A stretch of 64,000 nucleotides of DNA, from NCBI RefSeq assembly GCF_900111885.1, contig NZ_FOKG01000010.1, positions 62,001 to 126,000 of the forward strand. The letters are read 5' to 3'. The position numbers and the translations under genes were made by a program. The notes beneath the pieces are model-generated. The model saw only the letters and a program-made list of their open reading frames with translations, did no database searches and was not told the origin of the DNA. This document shows positions 42,248-57,200 of this stretch, one piece after another. Source of the DNA: Amycolatopsis marina (GTDB taxonomy: Bacteria > Actinomycetota > Actinomycetes > Mycobacteriales > Pseudonocardiaceae). Position 1 is the stretch's first letter, and every line of letters starts with the position of its first letter.

Positions 42248-45200
42248 ATGTCGGGTGCGGTGGAGGCCGCGACCGTTGTGGAAACAGCGGGCCTGGAATT
42301 CGCCGGCATGCTGGACGATTTCATCGGGGAGTTCAACAGCTGGAGCGGCCTGAGCATCCCGCAGGTAGCGACTCCCGGCATGAAGCTGCTGGTCGGAGAG
42401 ATTCCCAAGACACCGCTCGAGCCACTCATGGCCGCAGCTCGTCACTATATGGACGAGGCAACACGCATCAACGATCTCGTAACGAGCGCAGTTGATGCTG
42501 CTCGTGGTGTCCAGGCGATGTGGATGGGCGACGGCGGGCCCGTGGTGTTCGCCAGCAAGATGGCCGAGTTCGCCCTAGCGGCCGGGAGTATCGTCCGAGC
42601 CCTCCTCGAGGTTGCCCGTGTTGTGATGCAAATGGCTGTCAATGCAGCGAAGGGTGTTGGGCAGTCCGCCGCGCAAATATTCGCCTTGCTGACGGAACTC
42701 TTTTTCGCCGTGGTTGCCATTCTCGTGAATCCCGCACAGATACTCGTCGCCTTGGGTAAAATGGGAATGAGGTACGCAACTCTCAAGGCGCTTATGGCAG
42801 CGATCGCCGCCGCGATTCGCAGTCTCCGGGCACGGACGGCTATCAAGCAGTTTTCACACACTCCTGGTGTTCTGGGCGCGACCGCCCGCGCCGGGGGTAC
42901 GCGGGGCAGCCTCGCCGGCTCCGCGATGTTCGCCCAAGACCTGGTCGGCACCGTAGCCCACGTGGCGGCCGCGGCCGCCGGCCGTGTGGTGCGAGGGGGA
43001 GCCGCCGCTACCGGCCGAATGTTCAACCCGATGAACTACCTGCCGAACGCGCTCGCCCGGCACGCGTGGTCGGCGGGTGCGCAACGAAGCCTCGCCGCGG
43101 CAGCCCGCGCCGCAGGCCACAGCCCGCTGCTCATCAGGCAGCTGATGACGCCTGCGGTACGACGGGCGCTGACCAGCCCTACAGCGGCGAACCTGGCACG
43201 GGTCGCGCCCGCAGCCCGGCCGTTCGTCCAGAACATGGCGACGCACCAGGTCTCCACCTGGAGCACCCTGGGCGGGCGGATGGCCGGCTTCGGCCTTGCC
43301 AGTGCCGGATTCGGGGTCGGCATCTATGGGGGCGGCGCGATGATAAGCGACGCCTTACTGAAGGAACTCGGCATTTCCGGCTCCACCTTCTCCTGGGGGG
43401 ACGCGGGAAGGGCCGGCATGAACGGTTTCCTCGGCGGCGCACCGCTGGGGGCGGCACGAGGGCTTACTTGGCCAGTTATGGGGGCCGCGGGTGGTGCTCT
43501 TGCCTACAGCGCCGACCAGGGTCTCGCACACGTGGCAAACACGGAAGGGTCTGCTGCCGTTGCGGGGCGCCCTGGTCGCGGCACGGTCGAGACCGAGGGG
43601 TTCAGCAAGCAGGGCTTGATCAAGAGCATGGCGGAAGGGGCTGCGGGGGCCTTCTGGGAAGCTGGGGTCGCGCGGCACGGTGGCGACCTCTTCGACAATG
43701 TGCGGAACTTGTCGTACAGCATAAATGCGACTTCCGGCCTGTTGGGTCCCGTCGAGGTCATGTCGGCGAGTGGGATCGGCTTGGCGGCCATCGGTCCCGT
43801 CCCACCTGCCGCCGCCTCGCACGCCGCAGCTGCCTTCGCCGGGGGAGCGGGTGCGTCCTCCCCGGCGCACGCTGCCGCGCCCGCCGCTGCGAGTGGAACA
43901 GCCGCGCCAAAGACTGGTGGGGGTGCATCGGGATCGTCTGTGTCCGCCGGACACGAGCGTGCGACGGCGCCCGGCAGTGAGCAGTCCGGAAAGGAACACG
44001 CGGCGGCGGATTCGCGGACCGGCACCTCCGACGCGCCGAGTAGCGCGCCGAAGCCAGGAGTGATCCAGTCTCCGGCGGAGGGGACGACGCAGGAGGGGAC
44101 ACCTGCACGCCAGCCGGATGGGGCCGTGGTGCAGAACCCGCGAGCCGATGCGGAAACCTCGGCCACGAGCGCGGATTCGAATGACGGTGGGCCACCTACC
44201 GGCCCGGACGCAACTCCGGTGACCGGCGCCGTGGACGATGCGAAGGTCGCGTCCGAGCAGAGTGCTCAGGACGCGACGACGGAACAACCGGACGGGGTGG
44301 TCGGCTCCGAAGCGGAAGCGGTTCGTGAGCCCTCGTCGGTTCCCCTTGCCGACGAGTCCTCACGACGGACCGAGAATGGTCCTTCGCCGGAATCGTCGGA
44401 GTCCTCGGAGACGGCGACGCGGGAGCAGGTGTCGGATGCTGCGTCCACATCAGAGCAGTCCACACCGGACACCCACGCTCCGGCCGACTCGGCAGCGGCA
44501 TCCGACAGCGGCGAAGGGCAAGGCCCACCTGCTCGCCTGGTCGAGTCCACAGATCAATCGGCAGCGCAAACGGACGCCGACACCGACAAGTCCGATGCCG
44601 ATCGGCCCGGCAGCGTCGCCACCGACGCCGTTGCGCGGCAACAGGAGGAGACCCGGCCGGAGGAAACACAGCCGTCGGCGGACTCATCCTCGTCCGAGGC
44701 CGGCTCCACTGCGACCACGTCGAATGCCGCGATAACCGAGAGTTCCGTCTATGCCGTGCTCTCCAAGCTCGCGGGCAGAGGAAAGGAGGTGCTCGCGGAG
44801 CTGCTCGGGGGGAACCCGCTCGAGGTCGTCACGGTCGAGACGATCACTCAGATCGACAACCAAGGCAACCAGCATACGTACCTGAACTGGACCTACAGCG
44901 ACGGCGCACAGCAGTACGGCCGAATCATCCTGGATCCGAACCGCGGCCCGCAGGACGCCGTAGCGACACCAGGGGAGTTCGAGATGACTCCCGCCGGACC
45001 GATCCAGTCGACTCCCACCACGATCACGATCGGGACGAAAGGTCGCCCGGCCGACATCGTAGGCATTGTCGAGGACGTCGCGAAGGACCTCTTCACCGCG
45101 TGGGCCAAGGCGAAAATGGCGGCACCGCAGCCGACCAGCCAGATGGTCGGTGAAACTCGTGTTGCCGGCGCACGGGAAGGTGACGTCTGGCAGGTGCTGC

Positions 45201-48200
45201 CCAGGCTGATCGAGGTTCACGACGCCAGTGGTGAACCTTCGCATATCGCCAATCCCGAAGGGCACATCGGGCGCGTGCTGTCGGGAATGTATTCGGAGGG
45301 GCAGAGTGACACGGCGTCCGATGCGATTCTCCCGCAGTGGGTTTCCGAAGCGGACGGTATAGCGGTTTTCGTTGATCCGGAGGGAACCAGGCTTCCGGTC
45401 AAAATCATCGCAAGTGCCGACGTGTCCCCGGGAAAGGTTCGTGTCCTGGCGGCCGACTATCACGTCGATGATTCGGGCGTTCTGCGCATGAGACGTCCGC
45501 ACCAGCTCGAAGTCTCGACGCAATCTGTCAGCGACTCCCCCCAGCAGGATCTGCGGGGAGGCATCGAAGCCGGTGTCCGGGCACTGCGGGAAGGTGTCCC
45601 AGGGCGCGGAGATTCCACAATGGAATTGGTTCGCCTCCGGCACAATGCCCTTGACACGGCGAATCGGTCAACCGAGAACCCACCCCCGGAATTCGTCAAG
45701 ATCCGCAATGAGACCACCGGCCAGGCCGAGACGATGGCGCAGGCCTTCCGGGACTGGCTGGACGGCAAGGTCGCTCGACCGGAGCCGGGTGCCATGTTCG
45801 GTCCGCAGGGGTCGGTCGCGGTCACCCCCGGAAACGGGGACGTTTTCACGCTGCACACGTCGCGAGCCGTCGCGGATGTCCGGGTTGTCTTCGACAACGA
45901 GATGCCCGCCGGAAAAGTCGAGCTGACCAAGCAAGGTGAGTTGCTGGAGGTTCGTGTTTCCGGACAGGGCCCCGAGAGTGCTGGTGCGATGCGGTTGTGG
46001 AACACGGCCGTCGGGCGCCGGGCGCTGGAGATGGCGGGTCGGGCCGCTGATGATATGGGGCTGCTCTCCACCGGAGAGTTGCGTGTCCAGGCCGATCCAG
46101 GTGCGCGTGATCTGCTGAACTCGGTCCGCAAGGTCAAGGGTGCGGCGCTCACCCCGGATGTACTGGACTCCGTTGCCGCCCAGCCGGACATGAAGGAGCC
46201 GGCACGGTACTCGGCGCGGCTGCCGTTCGAGAAGACTTTCGTCTCGGATACGCAAACGGTGTTGCGGGCACTGGCAGGGCGTGGATACCAGGTCGACTCG
46301 GCGATCAATGGCTGGGCCGCGTTCGGTGATCCCGGTTTCGTGGTTCGACTGCGTGGACCCGACGGTGAGACTGTCCTGCTTCGATTCGAGACGCCGAGCG
46401 CCAGCGCGGCACGCGACGTCACCGCGCGACTGCACCAGGCAGAGATCGACAGCCCGGCGAACACACAGCGACAGTCGGCGCTGGCTCGTCGGGAAGAAGA
46501 GATCCTGTCCGCCGTGCGAACACCGGACGGCGTCGACGGTATCCGGCTGCCCAAGCACGTCGACCACCGGGACGCACAGCATCGCGCTGACCGATGGGAG
46601 CAGGGCCACCAGGAGTCGCCGACCACACCTCGTCCGACGGTCACCGACCCTACGGCGGCCCTGTCTGCCCCCGACGCCGAACTGGCCGCGTCCGAATCCG
46701 AGACCAGCGCGTCCGCTGCTGACGAGGTGGATACTTCCACCGCCAGTACGGTCGGCGAATCGCACTCCGCCGGCCCGGACGGTGCGGCTGCCGTGAACGA
46801 GAAGAGTGTTCCGCGCTCGGACGACGTCGGGGTCACCCGCTGGTTGCGGAGGGCGATTCATCGAGGCGAACTCGTGCCGCCCAACGAGATGTCGCCAGCA
46901 GACTTCGTCGAGAGCGTTCAGCAGGTGGCGCGGGACGCGTTCGACAGCCCGGCGTCGGAGACCGTGGCGCGGTACAAGGATCGGTTTCTGGTGCGGGGGC
47001 AGATCCTGGACGGGCAGGGCAACGCTGTCACGGTGACGTTGGACGTCTGGACGAGTGGCAAGATCCGGGATCTCTGGGTCGGCGACGGCGAGGGACCGGG
47101 CTGGCCCGCTGAACATCCGGGCACGGATTCCGAAGTGGTCGCCGGTAATACGGGCGACGTGGTGCCCGACGGAGTGACCTCGAGGCTGGAATGGTCCTGG
47201 AACGGCGAAACCCGCCGATGGGATCTGACCGAGGTGGTTCAGGACCAGAACGGCCGCGAACTGCACTTCGATCTGCTGCCCGGCGTATCGGCGGGCGGGG
47301 CGCTCCCGGTGCGGTTCGGGCCGCGCTCCGATGGTGGCTGGGACGTTTACGAGGAGCGGCCCGGCGAACGAGGCGGACCGCCACGGTGGGAGCTGGTCAC
47401 GTCGATCCCGGCCGAGCTTCGTCAGTACCTGCAGGAGAATCCCGTCTCACGGGCGACCGAGATGCCTGTTCCGAGGCCGGATGGAACGATCGCCGCGGCG
47501 CGGGGAATCTGGGTCGATGTTTCGCGATCGGGAACTCCGGACTTCGTGCCGCTGCCGCACCACACTTCGGGAGTGCCCGGAGCGCCACGGGTCGTCGGGG
47601 CCGCTGACGCGGCGGCCGCGGCACGCGAGGAGCGAACGGCACCCTCGTCGTCGGCTACCGATGCGAGCGTCTCCCGCACCGTCGGGTCCCGTGGCGGTCA
47701 GGAAAAGTCCGCAGCTCCCGCCACAGATCCGCCTACCGAACCTGACGGCATGGATGGGCTGCCCGCGCGCGAGGACGTCCGATTCACCTGGGATTTGTGG
47801 ACGAAGCTGCGTGACGGATCCGTGCGGATTCCGGACGGCATGTCACTGGCCGATTTCCGTGCGGCCGTTCAACGAGTGGCGCGGGACGTCGTGGACAATC
47901 CGACGGAGGCGACAGCAACCCGGCACAGCGGTCGTTACCAGGACTGGTGGTTCCTGCGCGGCGTCGTGCACCACGACGGGGTCCCGATCAGGGTGACTGT
48001 TGAGATGTGGTCGAACGGCAAGATCAACCGCGTACTCGTACAGAATCCCGACGCCATTCCGGGCCTCTCCAGCAGGCCGCAGTCATCGGATTCGGGTGGT
48101 GTGAACGATGCGGCGGCGTCGATGGACTCCTGGATCGCGGCCCACGGCGGTGACAGCGGGCGCGACTCCCCTGCTCCGGTGTCGGTGTTACCCGGTAAGA

Positions 48201-51200
48201 GCTCCTCCGGCTCGGCGCCCGTTCCGGAAGGTTCGGCCGCGACGGAGGCACCCCCGTCTCGTGGAAGCCCGGTGACCGACGTTCCTGCCAGGGACGGAAC
48301 GGCCACAGCGACGGCTGAACCCGACGACGGAATGTCCTTGGACGAGTTTCTCTCGGACAACTTCAGCAACACCGGGCAGAACCTTCCCGTTCCCGCCGAC
48401 GGTTCCTCGGGTTCGGCGGAGAACGTGCACAGGGGTGATTCGTCAGAGATCACCGATGACACGGGTTCCGCTGACGGAGTGCCGGGCACGTCACTCGTCG
48501 AGGGGGCAACTCCTTCGAGTGGCCGACCGCAGTCCGAAGATTCCGGCGCCGCTGTCTCGGATATCGAGATCAAGCACCGTATTCACGGAGCACTTCCGCC
48601 GGACGACGAAGACGACATCAGCACTGACGAACCGGTTCGGCCGAAGGCGGATGTCGATCCGTCGTCCGAACCGCTGGTCGTACCTACCAGTGGCCTTGCT
48701 TGGGTCTGGAACGTGGACACCGGCCTGTTCGACCTGTGGAGCGACGGGGAAGTGCTTCATCGAGGTGTTTCGTCTGACAGTGCCTCATGGGGTTTCGAAC
48801 ACGCCAACCTGCCGCGACCGGACGGCTCGATCGAGCTTCATGTTCGCGGGAGGTGGGTGGACGTCTCCGCTGTCGGTTCGGTCTTCGTGCCGGTGCCGAA
48901 CGAGGCCGTTGTGGTGCCGGGCACCCCCGAGGTCGTGGGTATGGAGGAGTTCTGGCGAGCCGACGCGAAGTCGGAACAGCTGAGCAGCCGGGCGAGCGCC
49001 GGTGAACCGCTGACGCCGGAAAGGAAGGCCGAGATCGCGGCGTCAGCGGCGCGGGCCCGCGCCGCCGGAGCCGTACCCGGACTCTCGTCCGCCACATCGA
49101 CGTCCGATGTACGGCGGTACCAAGAGGGTGAATCGCTGCGAGTCGGCGACATCTGGCAGAGCGAGGAGTACCGGGAGTCGCGCCCGGACATGCCGAACGC
49201 CGAGAGCATCGCGATCCAGCCCGACGAGCGGCAGCCCCTGCTCGACCGGTGGCGAGAGGAAATCGGGAACGACAGCGCCCTAGCCGAATGGTCGGACGCG
49301 GACATCCTCGCGGCCGTCGAAGGTGTCGCCAGGGCGGCCGCCACCACGCCCGATAGTCAGAACGCCTTGCCCATCGCGGGTCGCTGGCTGCTGACCGGTG
49401 TGCATCAACAGCAGGACGAAGAGTTCGAGATCGCCGTCGAGGTGTTGCCGACCGGGCGGGTGATCGCCTTCCGACAGGGAGGCGCAGCCGCGGCCACCAG
49501 CTCGTCGGCGGGTGTCGCACTCGCCATCGACTACGACCTCGCCGCGCTGCAGGGCCACCGTGGTGGGGCGCCGGACGAGCAGGCAGACGAGCAGCCGAGC
49601 GATGTAGTCGGCGTCTCCGTGACCGCCCGCAACCAGCCGGTCATCGTCACCTACGCCGACGGATCCACGCGTGAGGAGATTTATCAGGTCGACCCCGACC
49701 TGAACGACGAGTTTCGCATCATTGCGGGCGAATACAAGTTCACCAGCGCCGGCTGGACCCAGTTGACACCCGACACGATCGTCTTGCCGGCCGGAGGGTG
49801 GCCGGACGATCCCCGGCAGCTGGTCGGGGCGGTCCGGGCAACACTGGCTCGTGCGCGCGCTCAGGCATGGGAACTACGGCCAGGACCGGTGAACGCCGCG
49901 AGCATGCCGGTCGAGAGCGGCCGCGTTCGCGGGGAGGAAGCGTCGCAGCAGGGTGACGTCTGGCGGGCGCTTCCCGGGGCATTCCGGGTCTACGAAGCAA
50001 CCGGGAAGGCGCAGCAGGAGAGCCCGATCCCCGGCGTGCTGTCCACCGACGCGGACATATTGGCCCACGCACTGGCGGGCGTACACGACGGCCGGCCCAA
50101 CGGTGGTGTCGTCGGCGTGAGTGGGGCGACGGGCGAGAGGAGGCTGCTGCACCGTGCGGACGGCTCGACGGAAGCCGTTGAGGTGGATTTCGGCGCCCCA
50201 TCCGGCACGGTCGTGGTCGAGCCGGGGCAGTGGATGTACGACGGGACGAGCTGGCGACAGGCCAAGGTGTCCCGGATCTTGTTGTCCCGTCCGGGACCCG
50301 TCTTGCTCGGCAACCGGTGGGAGCAGATCAACAACCTGCTCGACACCGCGCTGCGCGAGCTGAGCCGGAGCGGACCCGGTGGGCAGCGAGTTCACCGCGG
50401 TCACAACGTCGTTGACCTCTTCCAGGCGCAACAGCAGCAACCGGTCACCGTGACCATGGCGGAGGCGACGGAGTCTCCACCGCCCGAGCTGCGAGACGGC
50501 CCGCCCGAGCTGACCGCGCACGACGGCGGGGGTGTGACCCTGCACTTCGACGGCACCGACGTGTATACGCTCTTCGACTTCCAGGACGGCGAGACCACCG
50601 GCGCCGTCGACGAGGAGGCACAACCCTCGGTCACGATCACTCCGCCCGTGCTGCGGGAAACCGATGGGGACATCTGGGTGATGCGCCCCGCCGTCGCCGA
50701 ACTGCGAGGAGTGCCGCGCGAGGATCGCGATTGGGACCATCCGTTGATCCGTGCGGTCCTGCACCACCTCCGCGAGACGCTGACCCCGCTGGGGCCGCTC
50801 AACAACGACGCGGTGCGGATGGCGATGGACCCCGCTGCCCGGCCGCTGCACCAGGTGGCTCTCGACTCGGCGGCATACCTGCTGCCGGACGGTGCGGTCG
50901 GCACCGCCGATGCCGACGACGGTGCGGCCCGGTACCTGATCCGCCTACCGGGCGGGCGGGCCTTCCTGGACGAAGCGCAGGAGGTGCTCCAGCGACTGCG
51001 CGACAGCGGGTACGACCCGGAAGCCGAGTTTATCGATCCGGGCTGGAACGCCGGTGTGGCGACAAGGTGGCGTGAGCGAGGCAGCGGCAGGCAGGTCGTG
51101 GTCGTGCTGGGGACCGGTGAGGCGTCGGTGGCTCGCGGCGAGGCCGCGGATCTGTTGCGCCGTGAGTCCGAAGCCACTGATCCGGACCTCCGGGAGCGGC

Positions 51201-54200
51201 TGCGCGATGAACGCTCGGAGATCTTGTCCGCGGTGCCCGAGCCGGATGGTTTGAGCCGGCTGAACGTCCCCGACGAGAGTCCGAATGGCGGCCCGCCAAC
51301 GTTGGAGCTGGAAGTGCTGCTCCGTAACGCCGTCGAGGGCGGTGCGGATACCACAGGCCTTCCTGATGCCGTTGTCCACGAGGCCGCTCGCGCCCTCGAC
51401 GGCCGGGCGAGAGCCGGGATGCTCGTCCGGCTGCGTTCGGCTGGGGAAGGTGTGCTGTTCGGCGAGTCGATCGGGGCTGCCGCCGGTGTCGAGCGGCTAG
51501 TCGTCGATGTATGGGACGACATCGGCACGGCAGCACAGCGAGCCACCAGCGCCGGCGAGCGAGACGCGGTGGGCGCCGCATATGAGGCAGCAGGCCAGGC
51601 CTGGGAAATCGCCGCAGGGATTCAGCAGCGGAGCGAGGAACTGCGACAGGCCCGTCGCGCGGCTCATGTCTCCGCTCTGCGCACCCGCGATCTGAAGGCG
51701 AGGGAGCGAGCCGAGGACTCGGCCGCGTCGGCATTCACGCGCTGGATACAAATGGCCGATCGCGCCGGGGACATGCTCGAACAGGCCCGGGTGGTACGGC
51801 AGTTCGTGCGGGCGACCGGCGTCGACCCCGGCCCGTTGCCGCTTGCCAACACGCTGGGCCGCGGTCCCACACCTGAGCAGCTGGCCCGGGATGTCGCGGC
51901 ACGGTTGGGCCTCCGTGTCGAGCTGACCATTGTGGACGAGGACGATGAGTTCACGTACTGGTTCGACTCCACAGGAAAACCCGTTGACCTGCCGTCGAAC
52001 GCTGCTGTTTTCGATGACCTGGACGAGGATGAGGCCGCGGACCGAGCGGTCGAGACCGCGCCGATCACCGAGACAGAGCTCGCCGATGCTCCGCCGCTGC
52101 AGTGGCGCAGCTCCCGGCATGGGGCGGGCTGGGACCTGTACCGTGTGCTGCCCGATTCGGCCGAACTGGAGCTCGTGCGCTCCGGGGTGTCCGAGACGAT
52201 CGAACAGGACACGCTCTTCCGCCGGCTGCCCGATGGGACCGTCGTCGCGGGTGTCGAAGTGGAGTTTTCGCAACTCGGTGACTCCACACGACGTTTCGTT
52301 CCACTTCCCGGTTCCGGATTCACCCCGGACTGGGTGCCGATCCTGACCAGCGGACCGACCACCACGGCAGGCGAAACCACGACAGCGCCGGACAACGCCG
52401 TAGGTGTCGCCGCACTCGTCGGTGAGTACGTGGACTGGCTGACGAGTCCCGGCGCGGTCCCGTTGTTCGGCCTTACCCCTCCGCCGGGAGCGGATGCTGT
52501 TTCCCCCTCGGACGGTGCCGCGCAGGTCTTGCTCGGCGCGATGCCGGTCAGTGTGCAGGACGGGGTGGTGGCCGATACAGGACATGGTCTCGTGCGCCGG
52601 CAGTTCGGTGGCGTGTCGGTGGACACGTACTACGTGGTGCAGCAGAGTTTGCGGTACCGGCAGCAGCGGGTCACGCCTCCGCGTTTCGAGGTGGTGGACG
52701 GCAGGATCCAGCAGCTCACCCCGGCGGTGATCGAAGTATCCGCCGAAGGTGCGGACAACTCGGTCGCGCAGCGAGTTGCCACGTTCGGGGCGCTGAGTGA
52801 GGCAGAAGAACTGCTTCGGCGGGATATCGCGGACTGGCAGCAGTTGGCCGAACTGCTCGCCCAGGTCGAGGCCACACCGGACACCGGAGCGTTGCGCGAC
52901 GCCGTGTACGGGGTGCGTGGTGCGATGGTGCTGCCGCAGGCACTCGGCGCGGACAACGACTTCCCCGCACTACCGAGGTACTCGGCGGTGCTGTCTTCGG
53001 GCCAGCGCTTCGCGTCCGAGGCACAGAACGTGATCGATCGTCTGATCGCGCGAGGCTATCGGCCGGTGGGAGATGTCATCAACGGCTGGGAAAACGGTGA
53101 GACCGGCCTGGCGACCAGTTGGCGGGCCCCCGGTACAGGCGATTATCTAGTACTGTCGCTGGACACTGCGGAGTCCGCCGTCGTCCGCAGCGAGCTCGCG
53201 GAATGGGACCGGCAGGCGGCCGATGTCACCGATCCGGATGTGCTCACCGCGCTCAGCGACCAACGACGGAAAATCCTCCACGCGGCGCCCGCACCGGAGG
53301 CGGCGGAGCAGGTGCGTTTTCCCCCGGCTCAGCACAGGTCCTCGCGAGTACGCGACGGCGGAGGCCCGGTCTCCGAGGATACGGAGAACTCGACGCGTAA
53401 CGTGCTGCCCAAAATTGGCGAACAGGTTGTCGCCCGCTACACCGATGGCTTCTGGGGTGGCGGTTCCGGTGCCCGTCCGAATTCTGATGCCGAGGAAGGC
53501 GATGCCAATCTCGCTCGCCGGTTGTCGCGGGCGATCAAGGGCCGGTTAGGCGACGCGACGGTCGACGTGCACACCGAGCAGCCAGGCGTGCTACGGGTAA
53601 ATGTCGCCCGTGGCGGCAGCGGACGAGTTCACTCGGTGTTGGTCGTAAACCGAAGCGTTGTGAGTGATGACCGGAACGCGTGGGACCACGTGGAGTACCG
53701 GGCCACTCGCGGCCCTGGCGCCGGTATAGCCGTATTGGAACTGCCCGACGCGACCCCGGAGAACATCGCGGCGGTCGCGAGCAAAGTCATGAGGTCCGTT
53801 CAGCCCGATCTGCTTCAGCCTGCCGACGACCAATACGTTCCATCGCGCCACTCCGACGAGGGAAATGCGACGTCGGTTGCGGGATCATCGGCAAATACAA
53901 AGAAGTATGGTCCATTTCACTGGCTGGCGGGTCCGGATTACTCTGCGAAGAGGGTGCGGCAGATTCAACAGTCGCAGATCATCAAAGGTAGAGGTTCGGC
54001 TGAGCTTTTCACATTGTCCTCGATATGGGCATACGCTGGAGGTTTGCCCGAAGGTGGGGTCGGCGGCGAGTTCTTCACGGACTCCGCGCCTAACGGCGAG
54101 ACGGAAGACGGTGTCGTTGAGTGGGCTTCGGACAATATTTCCCCCGTCGAGATCCAAATTGCCGTCACCAAGGAAAATCAGGCTGACGGAGGAGTTGACA

Positions 54201-57200
54201 TAGAGGGGCGGCCTCAACTACTCGATGAGGCTGTAACAGCTCCTAGATACCAAACTAAATCGCTGACCGAGGACGCTGTTCAGGACTTCGATGAAGAAGT
54301 AAAAGTTTTCAATGCCGCAGAGTTGGAAGAACTTCGACTTAGGATTGGATCAGACGGACTACTTTACGATTCTGGTGGTCATCTTTACGACACTCGGCTA
54401 TCTGATATCCGAGGTGATGCTGGTGGCGAGGCGATATTCGTCATGGACGACACTGGCAACGTATACGCTTCAACTCAGCTTAGTGATGGCGATCAGGAAA
54501 TTGGCCATGAAAGTTTTCTTGCGGGCGGGGACGTGGCGGCTGCCGGACATCTCTACGTCGTGCAAGGTGTACTCAAGGTCGCCACCAATACCAGCGGCCA
54601 CTACAAGCCGTCCCACTATTTCACCCAGCAGTTCATCGAGCGCCTTCGGGACGGCGGCGTTCGCGTGGTCGGTGTCAAGCTCGTCAAATCGTCGGGACGG
54701 ACCGAAGTCAACTCGTACGTCACGGATCGGCCGTTCGACGATGTGCCGGAGACAGTCGGCAGTGAGGCTTCGGTCGCGAGCGTCGACAAGCCTCCTGCTG
54801 CGTTGCCAGCTAACAGTATATCTACTGAACAGCAACGAGAGGTTGAGTCGTCCTCGAGCGTGAAGCCAGAGCACACGCGTGGTGAAGTACCGTCGGAACA
54901 CCGGTTGCCGGGTGAGTTGGGGCGGCCGGAAACAGATTCGGAGATCGGCCAATCCCGACGGCGGCCCCCGAGGGTGCCGGGGCTCGAGCGACCATGGTTC
55001 GACGAGCGTGGCCGGAGACATGGCGGCTTCGGGGTGGAGTATCTCGACGGGGACGGGCACACCAACCCCCGGCGGGAGCCCGGAGAGGGCAGCACTCCGA
55101 GCCTCTTCCAGGCCATCGAGAACGACGTCAAGACGGCGCTCGCGGACGACCCGGACCTTCAGGTCGCCATTCACGAACACTCCGATGGCGAGGCGGAGCT
55201 GGAGATTCGCTATCACGACGCTCGCTATCTCGTGCTGGCGTTGCGAAGTGACTTCCACGTCGATCTCTACGAGTACAACTCACGCATGGGCCCGATGGGA
55301 CTCGGCATGGGTATGCGGGATCCTCGCCACGCCGGCAGTAGCAGCGACGGCAGGTACGCGGCGCCCTTCCCGGAGGCGGCGACGGACGCCGAGGCTGCGG
55401 CACTGGTGGCCGAGCACGTTCGGGACTTCATCGGGAAGACCGCGGCACCGCAGTCGACCCGACCCGGGGGTGACTACGGGCTTCAAGCCGGGAGCGAAGG
55501 CGTCTCGGTGAACCTGGCGGGTTTGCAGAGCGGATACCTCGCCGAGGGCCGTATTCCGCTCGCGCAGGATCTGGTGGACGAGATACGCGCGGAGCTGGTC
55601 GAAGCGCTCGGCGCGGACGAGGCTGCCAGAGTGGCACCCACTCTGTCACAGCTCAACAATATTCTGGCCGCGAAGATCAGCAAGCTGTTTCACCCGGACG
55701 GCCTCGTAATGCACTTCGGTGGTGCCGAGGTGACTGTGGGTTTCACCGTCCCCGGCCTCGACGACTCCGACATGGTGCGTGAGGCTCTGGTGGTGCCATC
55801 TCCGGTCGAGAACGCGGCGATGGGGCACTCCGAGGTAGCCCTGCGCCAGTTGGGGACGGATTTCGGTACCACGGAGGCGCAGTCACACTCGGTGCGGATT
55901 CCCTTGGCTCCCGTAGCAGGTCATGCGGTTCGGGCAGCGGAGGAAGCGAACGGCCATTCAGGTGAGGCCGGGCAGCTAATCGCGGCGAGCGTGTTCACCC
56001 CCGAGGTGACCCGTGGCAATTCGTACACCCAGACGAACTCCAGAGTCAGCACCACGCGAGTCGGTGCCACAAACCAGTATTGGGGCAAAGCGGTACTGGT
56101 CACTCTGCCCGCGCGCATCTGGTTCAACGTCAGGGCGAAAGGTGCCGAGGGAGCCACACGGGTGCTGAAGCCGGGCTCGCCGTCCGGAAGTGGGGAGCGA
56201 GCGGTCGCGGAAGGCGACGACTGGCTGCGGATACGGACGCCGGTGGCCTTCACGCAGGCGCCTGATGCGGTTGACTGGGACCGCTTCTCCGGCGCCGAGC
56301 GCAAGCCGGCTGAACTGCTCGCGGCGGGTCGCTTGTTCGGGCTGGGATCACGTGAATTGTTCGACACGATTCTGGAGAAGTTGCCCGCTTCGGCACAGGT
56401 GCCCGGCGGAGAGGTTCGACGGCAGCTGTGGGATTACCTGCAGGATAGGAACATTTACAGCCGGGAGGAACTGACTCCGGGCCGGGGTTACACGGGCGAT
56501 CTCCTCGACAAGAAAACTGGACTAATCTACTCGATCACGCTGAACACGGAAATTGACTGGGATACCGCCAAACCCCTGCACCCTGCGGCTCCAGGGTTCT
56601 GGAATGGCAGCGCCGTGAGCGCGTTGGTAGCGGTCACGACCAGCCACACCGACGAGAAAACGTTCGGGGCGAGTTTGACCAGGGGGCTGTCGCGTATCGC
56701 CGCATACGTGAGTGCCCGGCAGCGCAGCGCGACCGTGAGCAGGAGCGGAGGCGTGGGCAACATGCCGAGCCAGAATGCCCTCGACCCCCGGGACAAGACC
56801 ACGAACGCGGTCACGCTCAAGACCAGCGGGCGGATCGAAAGTCGGCGTGCGGAGTCCACTTCCTCGGCCACTGCTGTGCGGACTGCGTCCGATCCGGAAC
56901 CTTCTGGCGCTGTTTTCTCCTTGGCGAGCGAGGCATATTTCCAGGTCGCCGCTGAGGTCGCTGGTGCCAACGGCCTGCCAGTGGACGCAGGCGCGTTCGA
57001 GCGCCACGAGAGCACCGGCGACATTCGTACCTTCGAAGTGCGCGTGCCGACGCTCGACGAGCACGGCAACGCTGTTGACGAGCACGGCAAGCTCCCCACC
57101 GTGAGCGGCGGCTGGGGCCATGAGCGGCGCGAGAAGCCTTTGATGCACCGTTCGTGGTGGGAGATTCCGGCCGACCAGGAACTGCCCGCCCGTCCCGATG

